From positions 399,276 to 463,275 of the forward strand of contig NZ_BBYK01000039.1 of the NCBI RefSeq assembly GCF_001570365.1: a stretch of DNA of 64,000 nt, given 5' to 3'. A program made the translations under genes and the position numbers. The DNA comes from Microtetraspora fusca. Its GTDB lineage: Bacteria > Actinomycetota > Actinomycetes > Streptosporangiales > Streptosporangiaceae. This document shows positions 27,617-37,299 of the stretch, piece by piece (positions within the stretch are counted from its first letter, which is position 1; the number at the start of each line of letters is the position of its first letter). A model generated the notes under the pieces. That model saw only the letters and a program-made list of their open reading frames with translations. It ran no database searches and was not told the DNA's origin.

Positions 27617-27997
27617 TCAGGAGAAAGCGTCGTACATCGCGCGGAACGTCGGGCAGGGCCACCGCCACATGCAGCTGCGGCAGCGCAGGATGGGGTTGGC
27701 GGTGTCGCTGGTGATGCCGCCCGCGTCCCTCGGCTGGTGGAGGTCGAGCAGCCGGATGCCCAGCTCGGACAGGCTCAGCAGTTCCTCGCGCGCGGTGGCG
27801 AGGAATTCGAGGTCCTCGCCGGCCAGCCGCGCCGTGACCGGCACGTACCCCTCGCGGTTGAGGAGCGCCTGGAGGCGTCCGGTGCCGTCGCGCCACGAGG
27901 TCGCCTTCTCCGTGCGGACCTGGATGGACTCCAGCCGCTCGCGCAGCAGCCGTCGCTGCGGGTCCTCGGGGGGTTCCATGCCTGCTGCGCCTGACAC
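27617..27997 (-). CDS. Hypothetical protein with C-x2-C-x5-C tail
   Basis: A 126-residue soluble protein, not recognised. The N-terminal two thirds is helical and charged (RRLLRERLESIQVRTEKATSW, shown partly). The C-terminal end has three cysteines, C106, C109 and C115, in RCRSCMWRWPCPTFRA, a compact Trp/Cys cluster that could bind a metal or a cofactor. Start GTG 27997 follows AGGGACGAGC; an ATG at 27979 is the alternative. It converges on the response regulator. Confidence 0.6.
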   Translation of the reverse strand: MSGAAGMEPPEDPQRRLLRERLESIQVRTEKATSWRDGTGRLQALLNREGYVPVTARLAGEDLEFLATAREELLSLSELGIRLLDLHQPRDAGGITSDTANPILRCRSCMWRWPCPTFRAMYDAFS

Positions 27998-28152
27998 GCT
28001 CGTCCCTTCGCCCCAAGCCGGGTGTCGCTTTCCGTCAAGCTTCCCGCACCGCGCGTTTGTGTGAGGGGGGAATCGGGGACAAAGCGCGGGCGACTCTTCG
28101 GCTAGCCTGGGGGAACGTGACCCCAGGCCGGTACGGCGCTAGTGTGCGCGCT

Positions 28153-28494
28153 GTGGAGCTCAAAGTCGCGACGCAAACCCATGCTGGCCAGGCCGTAATG
28201 GCCATTGTCGGCGAAATCGACCTATATACCGCGCCTCGCCTGCAGGCGGAATTCACCCGCCTGCTGGAGACCGAGCCGGAGCGAGTGGTGATCGACATGT
28301 CGGGAGTGGAGTTCTGTGACTCCACCGGCATGAACGTGCTGCTCTCCGCGCTCAAGCGGCTGCGCGAGCGCGGCGGCATCCTCGAGGTGGCCTCACCTCG
28401 CCCCGCCGTACGGAAGATCCTCCAGGTCACCGGCCTGGACTCGGTCTTCACCGTCCATGAGACCGTCCCCGCGGAGGTGGCCGAATTTCTATGA
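28153..28494 (+). CDS. STAS-domain anti-sigma-factor antagonist
   Basis: A single STAS domain of about 113 residues: VMAIVGEIDLYTAPRLQAEF, then VVIDMSGVEFCDSTGMNVLL, where the S in CDSTG is the phosphorylation site used in partner switching (SpoIIAA/RsbV/BldG type). GTG 28153 aligns with the start of BldG-like proteins; GTG 28144 is three codons upstream. The stop overlaps the glycosyltransferase start as ATGA, so the two are translated together. An RsbW-like protein nearby is a possible partner. Confidence 0.88.
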   Translation: MELKVATQTHAGQAVMAIVGEIDLYTAPRLQAEFTRLLETEPERVVIDMSGVEFCDSTGMNVLLSALKRLRERGGILEVASPRPAVRKILQVTGLDSVFTVHETVPAEVAEFL

Positions 28495-29240
28495 GTGACC
28501 TGGTGGAGCGGCCTGCGGACACCGCGGTCGTCATCCCGGCCAAGGACGAGGCCGAGCGGATCGGCGCCACGGTCGCCGCGGCGATGCGGCTTCCGGGGGT
28601 CGATCTCGTCGTCGTCGTCGACGACGGCTCGACCGACGAGACCGGCCGGGTGGCCAAGGCCGCCGGAGCCCGTGTCGTACGGCACAGCCGGAACGCCGGC
28701 AAGGCCGCGGCCATGGAGAGCGGGGCCGAGGCCGTGCGCCTCCTGGACGAGGAGACGCCTCGGCACCTGCTGTTCCTGGACGCCGACCTGGGCGAGACCG
28801 CCCAGCAGGCCGCTCCCCTCATCGCGCCCGTCCGTTCCGGGACGGCCGACATGACCATCGCCGTCTTCGCCACCAGGGTGAAGCTCGGCGGCCACGGCAT
28901 CGTGGTGCGGCTGGCCCGCGACGGCATCAAGCGGGCCACCGGTTTCGACGCGGCCCAGCCGCTCAACGGCCAGCGCTGCCTGACCCGGGCCGCGTTCGAC
29001 GCGGCGCTTCCGCTCGCCCGCGGGTTCGGCGTGGAGACCGGACTGACGATCGACCTGATCCGCAAGGGGTTCCGGGTTCAGGAGGTCGAGGTCGAGATGG
29101 CGCACCGGGCCACCGGCGACGACTGGAGGTCCCAGCTCCACCGGGCCAAGCAGCTCAGGGACGTCGGCTGGGCCCTGGCCGCCAGGGAACCCGCCGTCAT
29201 GAAGGGAACCGACGCCGTCCTCCGGACCATCCGGAACTGA
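28491..29240 (+). CDS. Family 2 glycosyltransferase
   Basis: A 249-residue GT-A enzyme using a nucleotide sugar. Signature parts: VVIPAKDEAERIGATV, VVVDDGSTDET (DxD-like acid pair), HSRNAGKAAAMESGAE, and LLFLDADLGE. No membrane segments are visible, so it is a soluble or peripheral enzyme, similar to polyprenyl-phosphate or glucosyl-phosphoglycerate synthase-like GT2 proteins. Acceptors cannot be told. It is translationally coupled to the STAS gene and lies ahead of a polyprenol-linked mannosyltransferase-like gene. Confidence 0.85.
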   Translation: MSDLVERPADTAVVIPAKDEAERIGATVAAAMRLPGVDLVVVVDDGSTDETGRVAKAAGARVVRHSRNAGKAAAMESGAEAVRLLDEETPRHLLFLDADLGETAQQAAPLIAPVRSGTADMTIAVFATRVKLGGHGIVVRLARDGIKRATGFDAAQPLNGQRCLTRAAFDAALPLARGFGVETGLTIDLIRKGFRVQEVEVEMAHRATGDDWRSQLHRAKQLRDVGWALAAREPAVMKGTDAVLRTIRN

Positions 29241-29391
29241 CCGGCCGCAGATCGGATCGGAGGCCGGAGCCCGCGGACGCGTCTCCCGGCTGACCGGCCG
29301 CGATTCGATCCGCTCGAAGCCGATCCCGGATTGTCCACAGCCGCGAGCCGACCTCTATGGGACCGGTCTGCGGCTGTGATGGAATTCGGGG

Positions 29392-30849
29392 GTGAATCGG
29401 GAGAGCGCCTGGTGGTCCGCCACGCTGGTCGCGCCGGTCTTCGTCGCCGGGGCGATCCTGCTGACGATCGTCGTCGCCGCGCTCGGCCCCTCGGCGATGG
29501 TCCCGCCGCTTCCGGGCCCCGGCGCGCAGCCGCCGTACTCTCTTGACCTGCGGCCCGACGGGCATCTCGTCGTGGCGCTCGCGGCGGTCGCCGTCGTGGC
29601 CGGCGCGATCGGGCTCGTCGCCGGGCTCCGCGGCCTTCGCCGCCGCGCCGCTCCCGACGTCCGCCGCACCCGCCTGCTGGTCGCGGCCGGGTGCCTGGCG
29701 GCGGGCGTGCTGGCGTTCCTACCGCCCGTAGGGTCGGCCGACCACCTGAACTACGCCGCGTACGGGCGGATCGCCGTTCTCGGCCTCGATCCGTACGTCA
29801 CCGTGCCGTCGGCGGTGCCGTACGACCCGGTGGCCGGAGCGGTGGAGGAGTGGCGCAACACGCCGAGTGTGTACGGCCCGGTGGCGACGGGGGTGCAGGC
29901 CCTCGCGAGCTGGGTCGGCGGCGACTCGGTGCGGCTGACGGTCTTCGTGCTGGCCCTGGTCAACGCCGCCGCGTTCGTCGCCACCGCGCTGTTGCTGCAC
30001 CGGGTCACCCGTGGCGACCCCGTACGGCAGCGCCGCGCCGCGCTGCTGTGGGCGGTGAACCCGCTCGTCGTCTACCAACTCGCCGCGGGGATGCACGTGG
30101 ACACGCTGGCCGTGGCGTTCGTGGTCGCCGCCCTGGTCGTGGAGTCGGGGGTGCTCCTCGGACTCGGTATCGCGGTCAAGGTGACCGTCGGCCTGGTCGC
30201 GCTCGGGCCCGCCTGGCGACATCGGCGCGATCCGCGACGGCTGCTGCTGATCGCGGGCGCGGCCACGCTGACCGTGGCGGTGGCGTACTGGCTGGCCGGG
30301 CCACACGCGCTCGACCAGGTGCTGAACGCGAGCAAGTCGGTGTCGTTCGCCACCCCCTGGAAGTTGGCGCAGCGGGCGCTCCAGGCCGTGTTCGGCGACG
30401 GCGCCTACCGGGCCTGGATCCAGGCCGGGTCAATGATCCTCATGGTCGTGCTCGCCTGGCTGCTGCTCCGCGCCGGCGCGGCGGGCCGGACCGGGTCTCC
30501 CTCGGGCATGCCGGAGAGCGGCGCGGGCGAGGCTCGCCTGGTGGCGCTGGCCGTCGTGGTGGCCTGGCTGTTCGCCACGCCGTACGCGCTGCCGTGGTAC
30601 GACGGGCTCGCCCTCGCGCTGCTGGCGATGGTCCCGGCGTCGGCGCTGGACTGGTTCGTGGTGGGACGGATGGCCCTGCTGTCGGCGGCCTATCTGCCGG
30701 CCAGGCAGCTCGACCAGCCGCCCGATCTGGGCTGGATGGTGACGGTCGTCAGGGCGCAGGTGGTGCCGTGGCTGCTGTTGGCGCTGACGGCCGCCCTGGT
30801 GTGGTGGGCGGCGCGAGCTGGAGCGCGCGCACGGACGCGGCGAGCGTGA
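29392..30849 (+). CDS. Polyprenol-phosphate mannosyltransferase-like membrane protein
   Basis: A 485-residue protein with about twelve membrane helices. The first large loop has PVGSADHLNYAAYGRIAVLG followed by LDPY, matching the D-x-Y and NPY-type motifs of the MptA/MptB (alpha-1,6-mannosyltransferase) group that elongate lipoglycans from polyprenyl-phosphomannose. WRNTPSVYGPVATG is another family segment. GTG 29392 was chosen as the first start before the first helix. Its 3' end overlaps the convergent membrane protein by about 100 bases, which is unusually long for a convergent pair. Confidence 0.83.
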   Translation: MNRESAWWSATLVAPVFVAGAILLTIVVAALGPSAMVPPLPGPGAQPPYSLDLRPDGHLVVALAAVAVVAGAIGLVAGLRGLRRRAAPDVRRTRLLVAAGCLAAGVLAFLPPVGSADHLNYAAYGRIAVLGLDPYVTVPSAVPYDPVAGAVEEWRNTPSVYGPVATGVQALASWVGGDSVRLTVFVLALVNAAAFVATALLLHRVTRGDPVRQRRAALLWAVNPLVVYQLAAGMHVDTLAVAFVVAALVVESGVLLGLGIAVKVTVGLVALGPAWRHRRDPRRLLLIAGAATLTVAVAYWLAGPHALDQVLNASKSVSFATPWKLAQRALQAVFGDGAYRAWIQAGSMILMVVLAWLLLRAGAAGRTGSPSGMPESGAGEARLVALAVVVAWLFATPYALPWYDGLALALLAMVPASALDWFVVGRMALLSAAYLPARQLDQPPDLGWMVTVVRAQVVPWLLLALTAALVWWAARAGARARTRRA

Positions 30850-33205
30850 GCGGCACCGCGACGGTGAGCGCCATGGCCGGGATCGCGATCCCCGAGTCGT
30901 TGATCAGGAAGCCGGTCATGGTGGCGGCCAGAGCGCCGAACAGCCCCGCACGCAGCGCCGGGGCCCTGCCGTAGGCGAGGGTGAGCGCCGGGGCGCCCCA
31001 GCGCGACGGGCGGGCCAGCACCAGGAACAGGAACGCGATCGCGACGACCGAGAGCAGGGTCAGCTCGGCGTTGCCGAGCGTGTTGAGCATCGCTCCGAGC
31101 TTGCGGCCGAGGACCTCGGGGCCCTCGCCGTCGGCGACCTGCTGGACGAACGCGCCCAGATGCGTCCGCCGGTCCGCCGGGCGGAGCCAGTCGAACAGCG
31201 CGATGGCCGCGATCAGCACGGCTCCCGCCGCGCCGATGGCGACCAGCCGGACGAACGACACCCGCAGCCCGTACAGCATGAGCGCGAAGATGGCGAACCC
31301 CACCACGAACGCGGGTACGCCGCCGAAGTCGGCCCCCCAGCCCGGCCAGCCGTCCGCCACGATCGCGAGCACCCCGTACGCGAGCAGGAGGAACCGCGGC
31401 CTGACGACGTGGGCGAGCCCGGCGAGGGCCAGGATCGTGCCCGTCGCGAAGATGGCGAAGGGCATGTTGCCGAAGCCGTAGAAGCGGCCACCGGTCACCG
31501 GCTCGTATCCGGTGACCGCGTTCACCTGGAGCGTCGAGCCCGTCATGACGTCGAGGAGGAGCGCGAGCGAGCTGACCGCGGCGACCACCGTCAGCGGCCC
31601 GGCCACGTGCCCGCGCCACGGCCCGGCGAACGCGAGTGCCGCGATGGCCCCGGCGAACCCGAGGATCGTCACGATCAGGGCGGGCATGGGGTACGCCATG
31701 TGCCACCACGGCACGAGCTGCGCCAGGAACGTCGAGATCGGGATCGCGCCGCTGATCACGGCCACTACCTGGGTGGTGGTCAGCATCCGCCGGCGCCGCC
31801 TGATCACGAAGGCGGCGAGGCCGTAGAACAGCACCTGGATGGCGACGAGCGCGATGAAGAACGGCTGCCTGACGTCCCTGAGCACCTGGGAGGCCAGGTC
31901 GGCGTCGGCCAGCTCCGCGACGATCTCGGCCGTGTCCTCGGGCGCGTCGCCGCCCCGCTGCCAGGCCCGGCCCACCACTCCCTGCGGCACGTCGAGCCCG
32001 ACCGTCGTCAGGATGGTCGCGGTCAGGTCGGTGATCGTGACCAGGGCGTCCTGCCGGGTGGAGGTCGCGGTCAGGTATCCGCGTCCGTACGGCGAGGCGC
32101 CGATCGTCGCGGAGGTGCCGCCTGTGGCGTTCGGAGCGCCGCTCGCGATGGCGACATGCAGGTGCGGGTCGAGCGAGCCGACGCCCGAGTCGGCGAGACC
32201 GGCGACGAGGACGACGGAGCCGGAAGGGACGCGCCCGAGGATGTCGCCGACGGTCTGGTCGGCCGCCAGCACGGCCGCGTCGCGCGCCGTGCCGGTGAGA
32301 TCGGAGGGTGTGGTGCCCGGGGGGCCCGCGGCGCGCCGCGCGGCGGCGGCCTCGGCGATCTCGCCCGCCTCCGTGAACACGGCGGTGTACGGGGTCAGGT
32401 CGGGCAGCTCGTTGAGTGTGGCTGCATATTTCTGGACTTTTCCGGATGCGTCGGCGGCACCCAGGGCCGCGCCCGGACCGATCGCGGCGACCTTCCCGCC
32501 CGCGTCGACGATCGTCTGCCCCAGCAGCCCGATCCGCCCGCCGTACGACTGGGTCCGCTGGTAGGCGGCGAACGCGTCCCAGCCGGGGATCGTCGCCGAA
32601 CCGTCGGGGGCCGCCTGCGGGACCGGCGTGGCCGCGCAGTCGCTCCCCGCGGTCCCGGCCCGCTGGCCCGCCGAGACCGTCAGCCAGCCGCTGACGGGGC
32701 AGGTCACGTTGCGGCCGCTGGGTGGGATGACGCGGGAGGACAGCGAGGCGGAGCTCCCTTCGCCGGTCAGCCGCCACAGGTTGGGCGTACGCCGCCGGTC
32801 GAGGTCGCTCCAGAGCAGCCCGGGCACTCCGATGACCACCACCCGCCCGGAGGCTTCGGCCGTCGCGGCGTGGAGTGGGGCGGTCCGCGTGCGCGTCTCT
32901 CCCGAGGCGCGTGCCTCATCGGCGTGGGCCGGGGTGGGAAGCGCCAGGAGCAGCAGGCCCAGCAGGAGCGTGACCACCACGGCCACGAAGCGACGGAGGA
33001 AGCCGGACGGGACCTCAGATGCCTGCGGGGGCGGCGCCGTGCCCGTTCGGCCTGTGGACGAGCCGCTGAACCTTGTCCGGAACGTGGGGGAGAGTTCCGC
33101 CGGAAGCGGCGCCGCCGAGCCGGAGCCGTCCGGCGCGGCGGAAAACGCGAGCCGCGGGCGGCCGTGCGGTCGTGACCGGGAAAGGCCGATCCCGAATCGC
33201 GTCAC
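30749..33205 (-). CDS. Large membrane protein with alkaline-phosphatase-like ectodomain
   Basis: An 818-residue protein. After a 70-residue basic N-terminus, a signal-like helix (FVAVVVTLLLGLLLLALP, ending AHA) leads to an extracytoplasmic region with VVVIGVPGLLWSDL, TPNLWRL and later VLVAGLADSG, the pattern of the alkaline phosphatase/sulfatase superfamily, but I do not see a full metal-site set. From about residue 450 some ten membrane helices follow. GTG 33205 has GGAG five bases upstream. Homologues are common in actinomycetes and uncharacterised. It is divergent from a GT87-type gene, so a cell-envelope role is likely. Confidence 0.72.
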   Translation of the reverse strand: MTRFGIGLSRSRPHGRPRLAFSAAPDGSGSAAPLPAELSPTFRTRFSGSSTGRTGTAPPPQASEVPSGFLRRFVAVVVTLLLGLLLLALPTPAHADEARASGETRTRTAPLHAATAEASGRVVVIGVPGLLWSDLDRRRTPNLWRLTGEGSSASLSSRVIPPSGRNVTCPVSGWLTVSAGQRAGTAGSDCAATPVPQAAPDGSATIPGWDAFAAYQRTQSYGGRIGLLGQTIVDAGGKVAAIGPGAALGAADASGKVQKYAATLNELPDLTPYTAVFTEAGEIAEAAAARRAAGPPGTTPSDLTGTARDAAVLAADQTVGDILGRVPSGSVVLVAGLADSGVGSLDPHLHVAIASGAPNATGGTSATIGASPYGRGYLTATSTRQDALVTITDLTATILTTVGLDVPQGVVGRAWQRGGDAPEDTAEIVAELADADLASQVLRDVRQPFFIALVAIQVLFYGLAAFVIRRRRRMLTTTQVVAVISGAIPISTFLAQLVPWWHMAYPMPALIVTILGFAGAIAALAFAGPWRGHVAGPLTVVAAVSSLALLLDVMTGSTLQVNAVTGYEPVTGGRFYGFGNMPFAIFATGTILALAGLAHVVRPRFLLLAYGVLAIVADGWPGWGADFGGVPAFVVGFAIFALMLYGLRVSFVRLVAIGAAGAVLIAAIALFDWLRPADRRTHLGAFVQQVADGEGPEVLGRKLGAMLNTLGNAELTLLSVVAIAFLFLVLARPSRWGAPALTLAYGRAPALRAGLFGALAATMTGFLINDSGIAIPAMALTVAVPLTLAASVRALQLAPPTTPGRPSAPTAATAPPAP

Positions 33206-33489
33206 ATGCTCTCCTCACCTCGTCCGACCCGGCCGTCGCCGGGCTCACGGCCCGGTTGTCGCGTGGCTCGGTCGTGCCTGCCCCGCTGCCGCCTGGCCGC
33301 GCCTTGTCATCTGGCCCGGGCCGGCCGTTCCTGGCCGGGCCCGCCGCCGTCCGGATACCGCGTGCTCGGACCGGCCGCTCCCGGCCCGCCCGGCCTCGCC
33401 GTACGCGGCCCTCGGCGTACAGGCACCTCGGCGGCCCCGTCACCCTGCTCCGCAAACCATGGCGAAAGTCCACGGTAGCCTGCCTGGAC

Positions 33490-34836
33490 ATGAGGACAGG
33501 CGAGACGATCACCGCGAAACGGGCCCCGTGGGCCTGGGCGGCGGCCGCGCTGATCGTCGTCGGCGCCGCGATCCCGCTTGTCGCGTACTGGCTGACGAAC
33601 CCCGCCGACCAGCGTCTCGTCGATCTGGACGTCTACCGCACGGGCGGGCAGAGCCTCCTGCTCGGCGTCCCGCTCTATGACGTGATCACGCCGGCTCCCC
33701 AACTGCTGCCGTTCACCTATCCGCCGGTCGCGGCCATGCTGGCGGTGCCGCTCGCCGCCGTCTCGTGGCCGGTCGCCCAATGGGTGTGGACGGTCGGCAT
33801 CGTCGCCACCCTCGCGGCGACCGTCCGGTACGGCTTCCGCCCCGCGCTCTCGCCGCAGGCCGCGCGGCCGGGAGCCGAAGGCGACGCCGCGCCGGCCACC
33901 GCGCGGTGGCTCGGCCGGCCGGCGCGCTGGGCGGTGCCGCTCGCGTTCGCGGTCGTGGTGGTGGCGTGCCTCTACCTCATGCCGATCAGGGATCAGGTGC
34001 GGTTCGGCCAGGTCGATCTGTTCCTCGTGGCGTTGTGCCTGCTCGACTGCGTGGCGCGCCGTCCCTGGTGGCCGCGCGGGATGCTCATCGGGCTGGCCAC
34101 CGCGGTAAAACTCACTCCCGGCGTTTTCCTTATCTATCTCGCTATAACGGGATTTTCGGGGCGAAAGCCGTACATGCGGGATGAGGGGCAGGGGCGGGCC
34201 TTTTTCATGGCGGTGTTCACCGCGGCGCTGCTCACCGTGATGCCGTTCCTGGTCATCCCCTCGGACGCCAAGGAGTTCTGGTTCTCGGCGCTGCTCGATC
34301 CTGGCCGCCTGGGCGCGAACGCGGCCACCACGAACCAGTCCATCCGGGGCATGCTGATCCGTCTCTACCTGCCCGACTCGGTCACCTCCGCGCTGTGGCT
34401 GGTCGCCGTCGCCGCCGTCGGCTGGTACGGCTTCCGCCAGGCCCGCCGCGCGTACCTCGACGGGGACCCGATGACGTCCGTGGCGCTGACCGGGCTGATG
34501 GCGGTGCTGCTCTCCCCCGTCGCGTGGATCCACCATCTCGCCTGGGTGGTCGTCGTCCTGGCGGCGCTCGTGGGGGCCGGGACCGACCGGGTCCGGCTGC
34601 TGGTCGCCGGAGGCGTCTGGCTTTTCTACGTGGTGCCCGTGCCCTGGTGGGGGGTGTCCCTCAAGGCGCTGGAGATCCCCGTCCTGAGCCCGGTGCTCGG
34701 CAAGATCGTGCAGAACGGGTTCGGGCTCGGGGCGCTCGTCCTGGTGTGGCTGCTCGGCTCCTGGCTCCCCCGGCGCCGTGCCCTGGCTGCGGCGGCGGTC
34801 TCCGAGGGTGGAGTGGTGGCCGATTCCCGGGGGTGA
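33490..34836 (+). CDS. GT87-family membrane glycosyltransferase
   Basis: A 448-residue polytopic protein with about ten to twelve helices. The first external loop reads DLDVYRTGGQSLLLGVPLYD and then FTYPPVAAML, the D-x-Y...TYPP pattern of the DUF2029/GT87 family (PimE-like polyprenol-phosphomannose-dependent mannosyltransferases). ATG 33490 (MRTGET) begins just before helix 1. It diverges from the large membrane protein across a 284-base gap in which I see no clear site. It probably belongs with the other envelope glycan genes nearby. Confidence 0.85.
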   Translation: MRTGETITAKRAPWAWAAAALIVVGAAIPLVAYWLTNPADQRLVDLDVYRTGGQSLLLGVPLYDVITPAPQLLPFTYPPVAAMLAVPLAAVSWPVAQWVWTVGIVATLAATVRYGFRPALSPQAARPGAEGDAAPATARWLGRPARWAVPLAFAVVVVACLYLMPIRDQVRFGQVDLFLVALCLLDCVARRPWWPRGMLIGLATAVKLTPGVFLIYLAITGFSGRKPYMRDEGQGRAFFMAVFTAALLTVMPFLVIPSDAKEFWFSALLDPGRLGANAATTNQSIRGMLIRLYLPDSVTSALWLVAVAAVGWYGFRQARRAYLDGDPMTSVALTGLMAVLLSPVAWIHHLAWVVVVLAALVGAGTDRVRLLVAGGVWLFYVVPVPWWGVSLKALEIPVLSPVLGKIVQNGFGLGALVLVWLLGSWLPRRRALAAAAVSEGGVVADSRG

Positions 34837-34926
34837 CGGGCGAGGAGGTCGGTTGGCCTGCCTGAATTGCCTGGATTAAGGGGAATCTCGGTGTAGGCAG
34901 GTGTGACGGGTCGCTAACCTTGTGCT

Positions 34927-35847
34927 ATGCCAAAGCTCGCGTACCTGGGGCCGGAGGGCACCTTCACCGAGGCCGCCGTGCGCGCCCTCGCGCCCGACGC
35001 CGAGCGCCTGCCCTGTGCGAACGTCGGAGCCGCGCTGGACGCGGTCCGCTCCGGGCAGGCCGACGGCGCCGTGGTCCCCCTGGAGAACTCGCTCGAAGGC
35101 GGCATCATCCAGACGCTGGACGAGCTCGCGTGGGGCGAGCCGCTCCTGATCATCGCGGAGTACCTGCTGCCGGTCGAGTTCTCGCTGCTCGTCCGCCCGG
35201 GCACCGAGCTGCGCCAGATCAAGCGGGTCACCACGCACCCCGCCGCCCACACCCAGTGCCGGGGCTTCATCGAGCGCGAGCTCTCCGGAGCGGTTGTCAT
35301 CCCGGCATCCTCGACCGCCGCCGCCGCGCAGGAGGTGGCCAACCCCGAGTCTCCGTACGACGCGGCGATCAGCCCGGCGATCGCGGGCGAGGTGTACGGC
35401 CTGGAGGAGGCGGCGTCGAACATCGGCGACCGCAACGACACGGTGACCAGGTTCGTCCGGGTGGCTCCGCCCGGCCACGTCCCGGAGCCGACGGGCGCCG
35501 ACCGCACCTCCATGGTGGCTTTCCTCAAGGAGGACCACGCCGGAGCGCTGCTGGAGATGCTGAGCGAGTTCGCCGTGCGCGGCGTGAACCTGACCCGGAT
35601 CGAGTCCCGCCCGACCGGCCAGGGCATCGGCAGCTATTTCTTCCACTTCGACGCCGAGGGGCACGTCGCCGACGCCCGGGTGGGCGAGGCGCTCTCCGGC
35701 CTGCACCGGATCTGCAGCGACCTGCGCTTCCTCGGCAGCTATCCGCGGGCCGACCGGGTGGTCACGCAGATCAGGCCGGGCACGTCCGACGGCGACTTCA
35801 GCGAGGCGACCGACTGGCTCACCCGGATCCGTTCCGGACGGGTCTGA
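34927..35847 (+). CDS. pheA: Prephenate dehydratase
   Basis: Converts prephenate to phenylpyruvate in phenylalanine synthesis. The first 185 residues are the PDT domain (KLAYLGPEGTFTEAAVRAL split here, VVPLENSLEGGI, and the catalytic TRF in NDTVTRFVRV). The ACT domain (about 195-275) has LKEDHAGALLEMLSEFAV and the ESRP motif (RIESRPTGQG), so feedback inhibition by Phe is expected. At 306 residues it is the usual monofunctional form. It stands 131 bases before serS. Confidence 0.95.
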   Translation: MPKLAYLGPEGTFTEAAVRALAPDAERLPCANVGAALDAVRSGQADGAVVPLENSLEGGIIQTLDELAWGEPLLIIAEYLLPVEFSLLVRPGTELRQIKRVTTHPAAHTQCRGFIERELSGAVVIPASSTAAAAQEVANPESPYDAAISPAIAGEVYGLEEAASNIGDRNDTVTRFVRVAPPGHVPEPTGADRTSMVAFLKEDHAGALLEMLSEFAVRGVNLTRIESRPTGQGIGSYFFHFDAEGHVADARVGEALSGLHRICSDLRFLGSYPRADRVVTQIRPGTSDGDFSEATDWLTRIRSGRV

Positions 35848-35978
35848 GGTCTGCCGGGCCGGCGCCCGCCCGATCACCTGGACGATCGGCGCGGGCCGTC
35901 CGGCATCACGGCGTCCCGCCGCGCCGCACCAGACAATCGGGGCGCACGCGGTAGCCGTCGCTCGGTAGCCTTTGTTTC

Positions 35979-37241
35979 GTGATTGACCTGCGTACCCTTC
36001 GTGAGGACCCAGACCGGCTCCGGGCGTCGCAGCGCGCCCGCGGTGAGGACGACTCGGTCGTCGACACGCTGCTCTCCCTTGACGAGCGCCGTCGAAGTGC
36101 ACTGTCGGCCTTCGAGTCGCTGCGCGCTGAGCAGAAGTCCATCGGCAAGTCGGTGTCCAAGGCCTCCGGGGACGAGCGCCAGGCGCTGCTCGACCGCGCC
36201 AAGGACCTCGCCGCGCAGGTGAAGGCCGCCGAGGCCGACGCCGAGAAGGCGGCCGCCGAGTTCGACACGGTGATCGAGGGCGTCCCCAACATCGTGGACG
36301 AGGAGGCCCCGGCCGGCGGCGAGGACGACTACGTCGTGCTGGAGGAGGTCGGCGAGAAGCGCTCGTTCGACTTCACCCCCCGCGACCACCTGGAGCTGGG
36401 CGAGATGCTCGGCGCCATCGACATGGAGCGCGGCGCCAAGGTCTCCGGCGCGCGGTTCTTCTTCCTGACCGGAGTCGGCGCGCGGCTCCAGCTCGGCCTG
36501 CTCAACATGGCGATGCAGCAGGCGATCGAGACCGGCTTCACCCCGATGATCACTCCGGTGCTGGTCAGGCCCGAGTCGATGCAGGGCACCGGCTTCCACG
36601 TCGCCCACGACAAGGAGATCTACCGCCTGCCCGACGACGACCTCTACCTGGTCGGCACCTCCGAGGTGCCGCTGGCGGCCTACCACGGCGACGAGATCCT
36701 CGAGCGCGGCTCGCTGCCGCTGCGCTACGCCGGCTGGTCGTCGTGCTTCCGCCGCGAGGCCGGCTCGTACGGCAAGGACACCCGGGGCATCATCCGTGTC
36801 CACCAGTTCGACAAGGTCGAGATGTTCTCCTACTGCCGCCCGGAGGAGGCGCGCGAGGAGCACCAGCGCCTGCTCGCCTGGGAGAAGGAGATGCTGGCCA
36901 AGGTCGAGCTGCCGTACCGCGTGATCGACACGGCCGCGGGCGACCTCGGCACTTCGGCGGCGCGCAAGTTCGACTGCGAGGCGTGGATCCCGAGCCAGGG
37001 GCGCTACCGCGAGGTCACCTCGACGTCGAACTGCACCCAGTTCCAGGCGCGGCGCCTGCGCGTGCGGTATCGCGACGAGGACGGCAAGCCGCAGGCCGTC
37101 GCGACCCTGAACGGCACTCTGGCCACCACCCGCTGGATCGTCGCCATCCTGGAGACCCACCAGCAGGCGGACGGCTCCGTCGTGGTCCCCAAGGCGCTGC
37201 GCCCGTTCGTCGGGCTCGACGTCCTGGAGCCCGTCAAGTAA
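35979..37241 (+). CDS. serS: Seryl-tRNA synthetase
   Basis: Charges tRNA-Ser (one such tRNA lies at 44.8 kb). The N-terminal antiparallel coiled coil that grips the tRNA long arm is at about 25-100 ([20 protein letters not shown]). Class II motif 2 is [20 protein letters not shown] and motif 3 contains [25 protein letters not shown] is the usual substrate loop. At 420 residues it is normal. GTG 35979 starts [14 protein letters not shown], the standard opening. Confidence 0.97.
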   Translation: MIDLRTLREDPDRLRASQRARGEDDSVVDTLLSLDERRRSALSAFESLRAEQKSIGKSVSKASGDERQALLDRAKDLAAQVKAAEADAEKAAAEFDTVIEGVPNIVDEEAPAGGEDDYVVLEEVGEKRSFDFTPRDHLELGEMLGAIDMERGAKVSGARFFFLTGVGARLQLGLLNMAMQQAIETGFTPMITPVLVRPESMQGTGFHVAHDKEIYRLPDDDLYLVGTSEVPLAAYHGDEILERGSLPLRYAGWSSCFRREAGSYGKDTRGIIRVHQFDKVEMFSYCRPEEAREEHQRLLAWEKEMLAKVELPYRVIDTAAGDLGTSAARKFDCEAWIPSQGRYREVTSTSNCTQFQARRLRVRYRDEDGKPQAVATLNGTLATTRWIVAILETHQQADGSVVVPKALRPFVGLDVLEPVK

Positions 37242-37299
37242 CCGAAGGCCCAAGGAAGGCCCCGCCTCTCAGGTTCCAGTGATCGTTGCAACACCTGAT

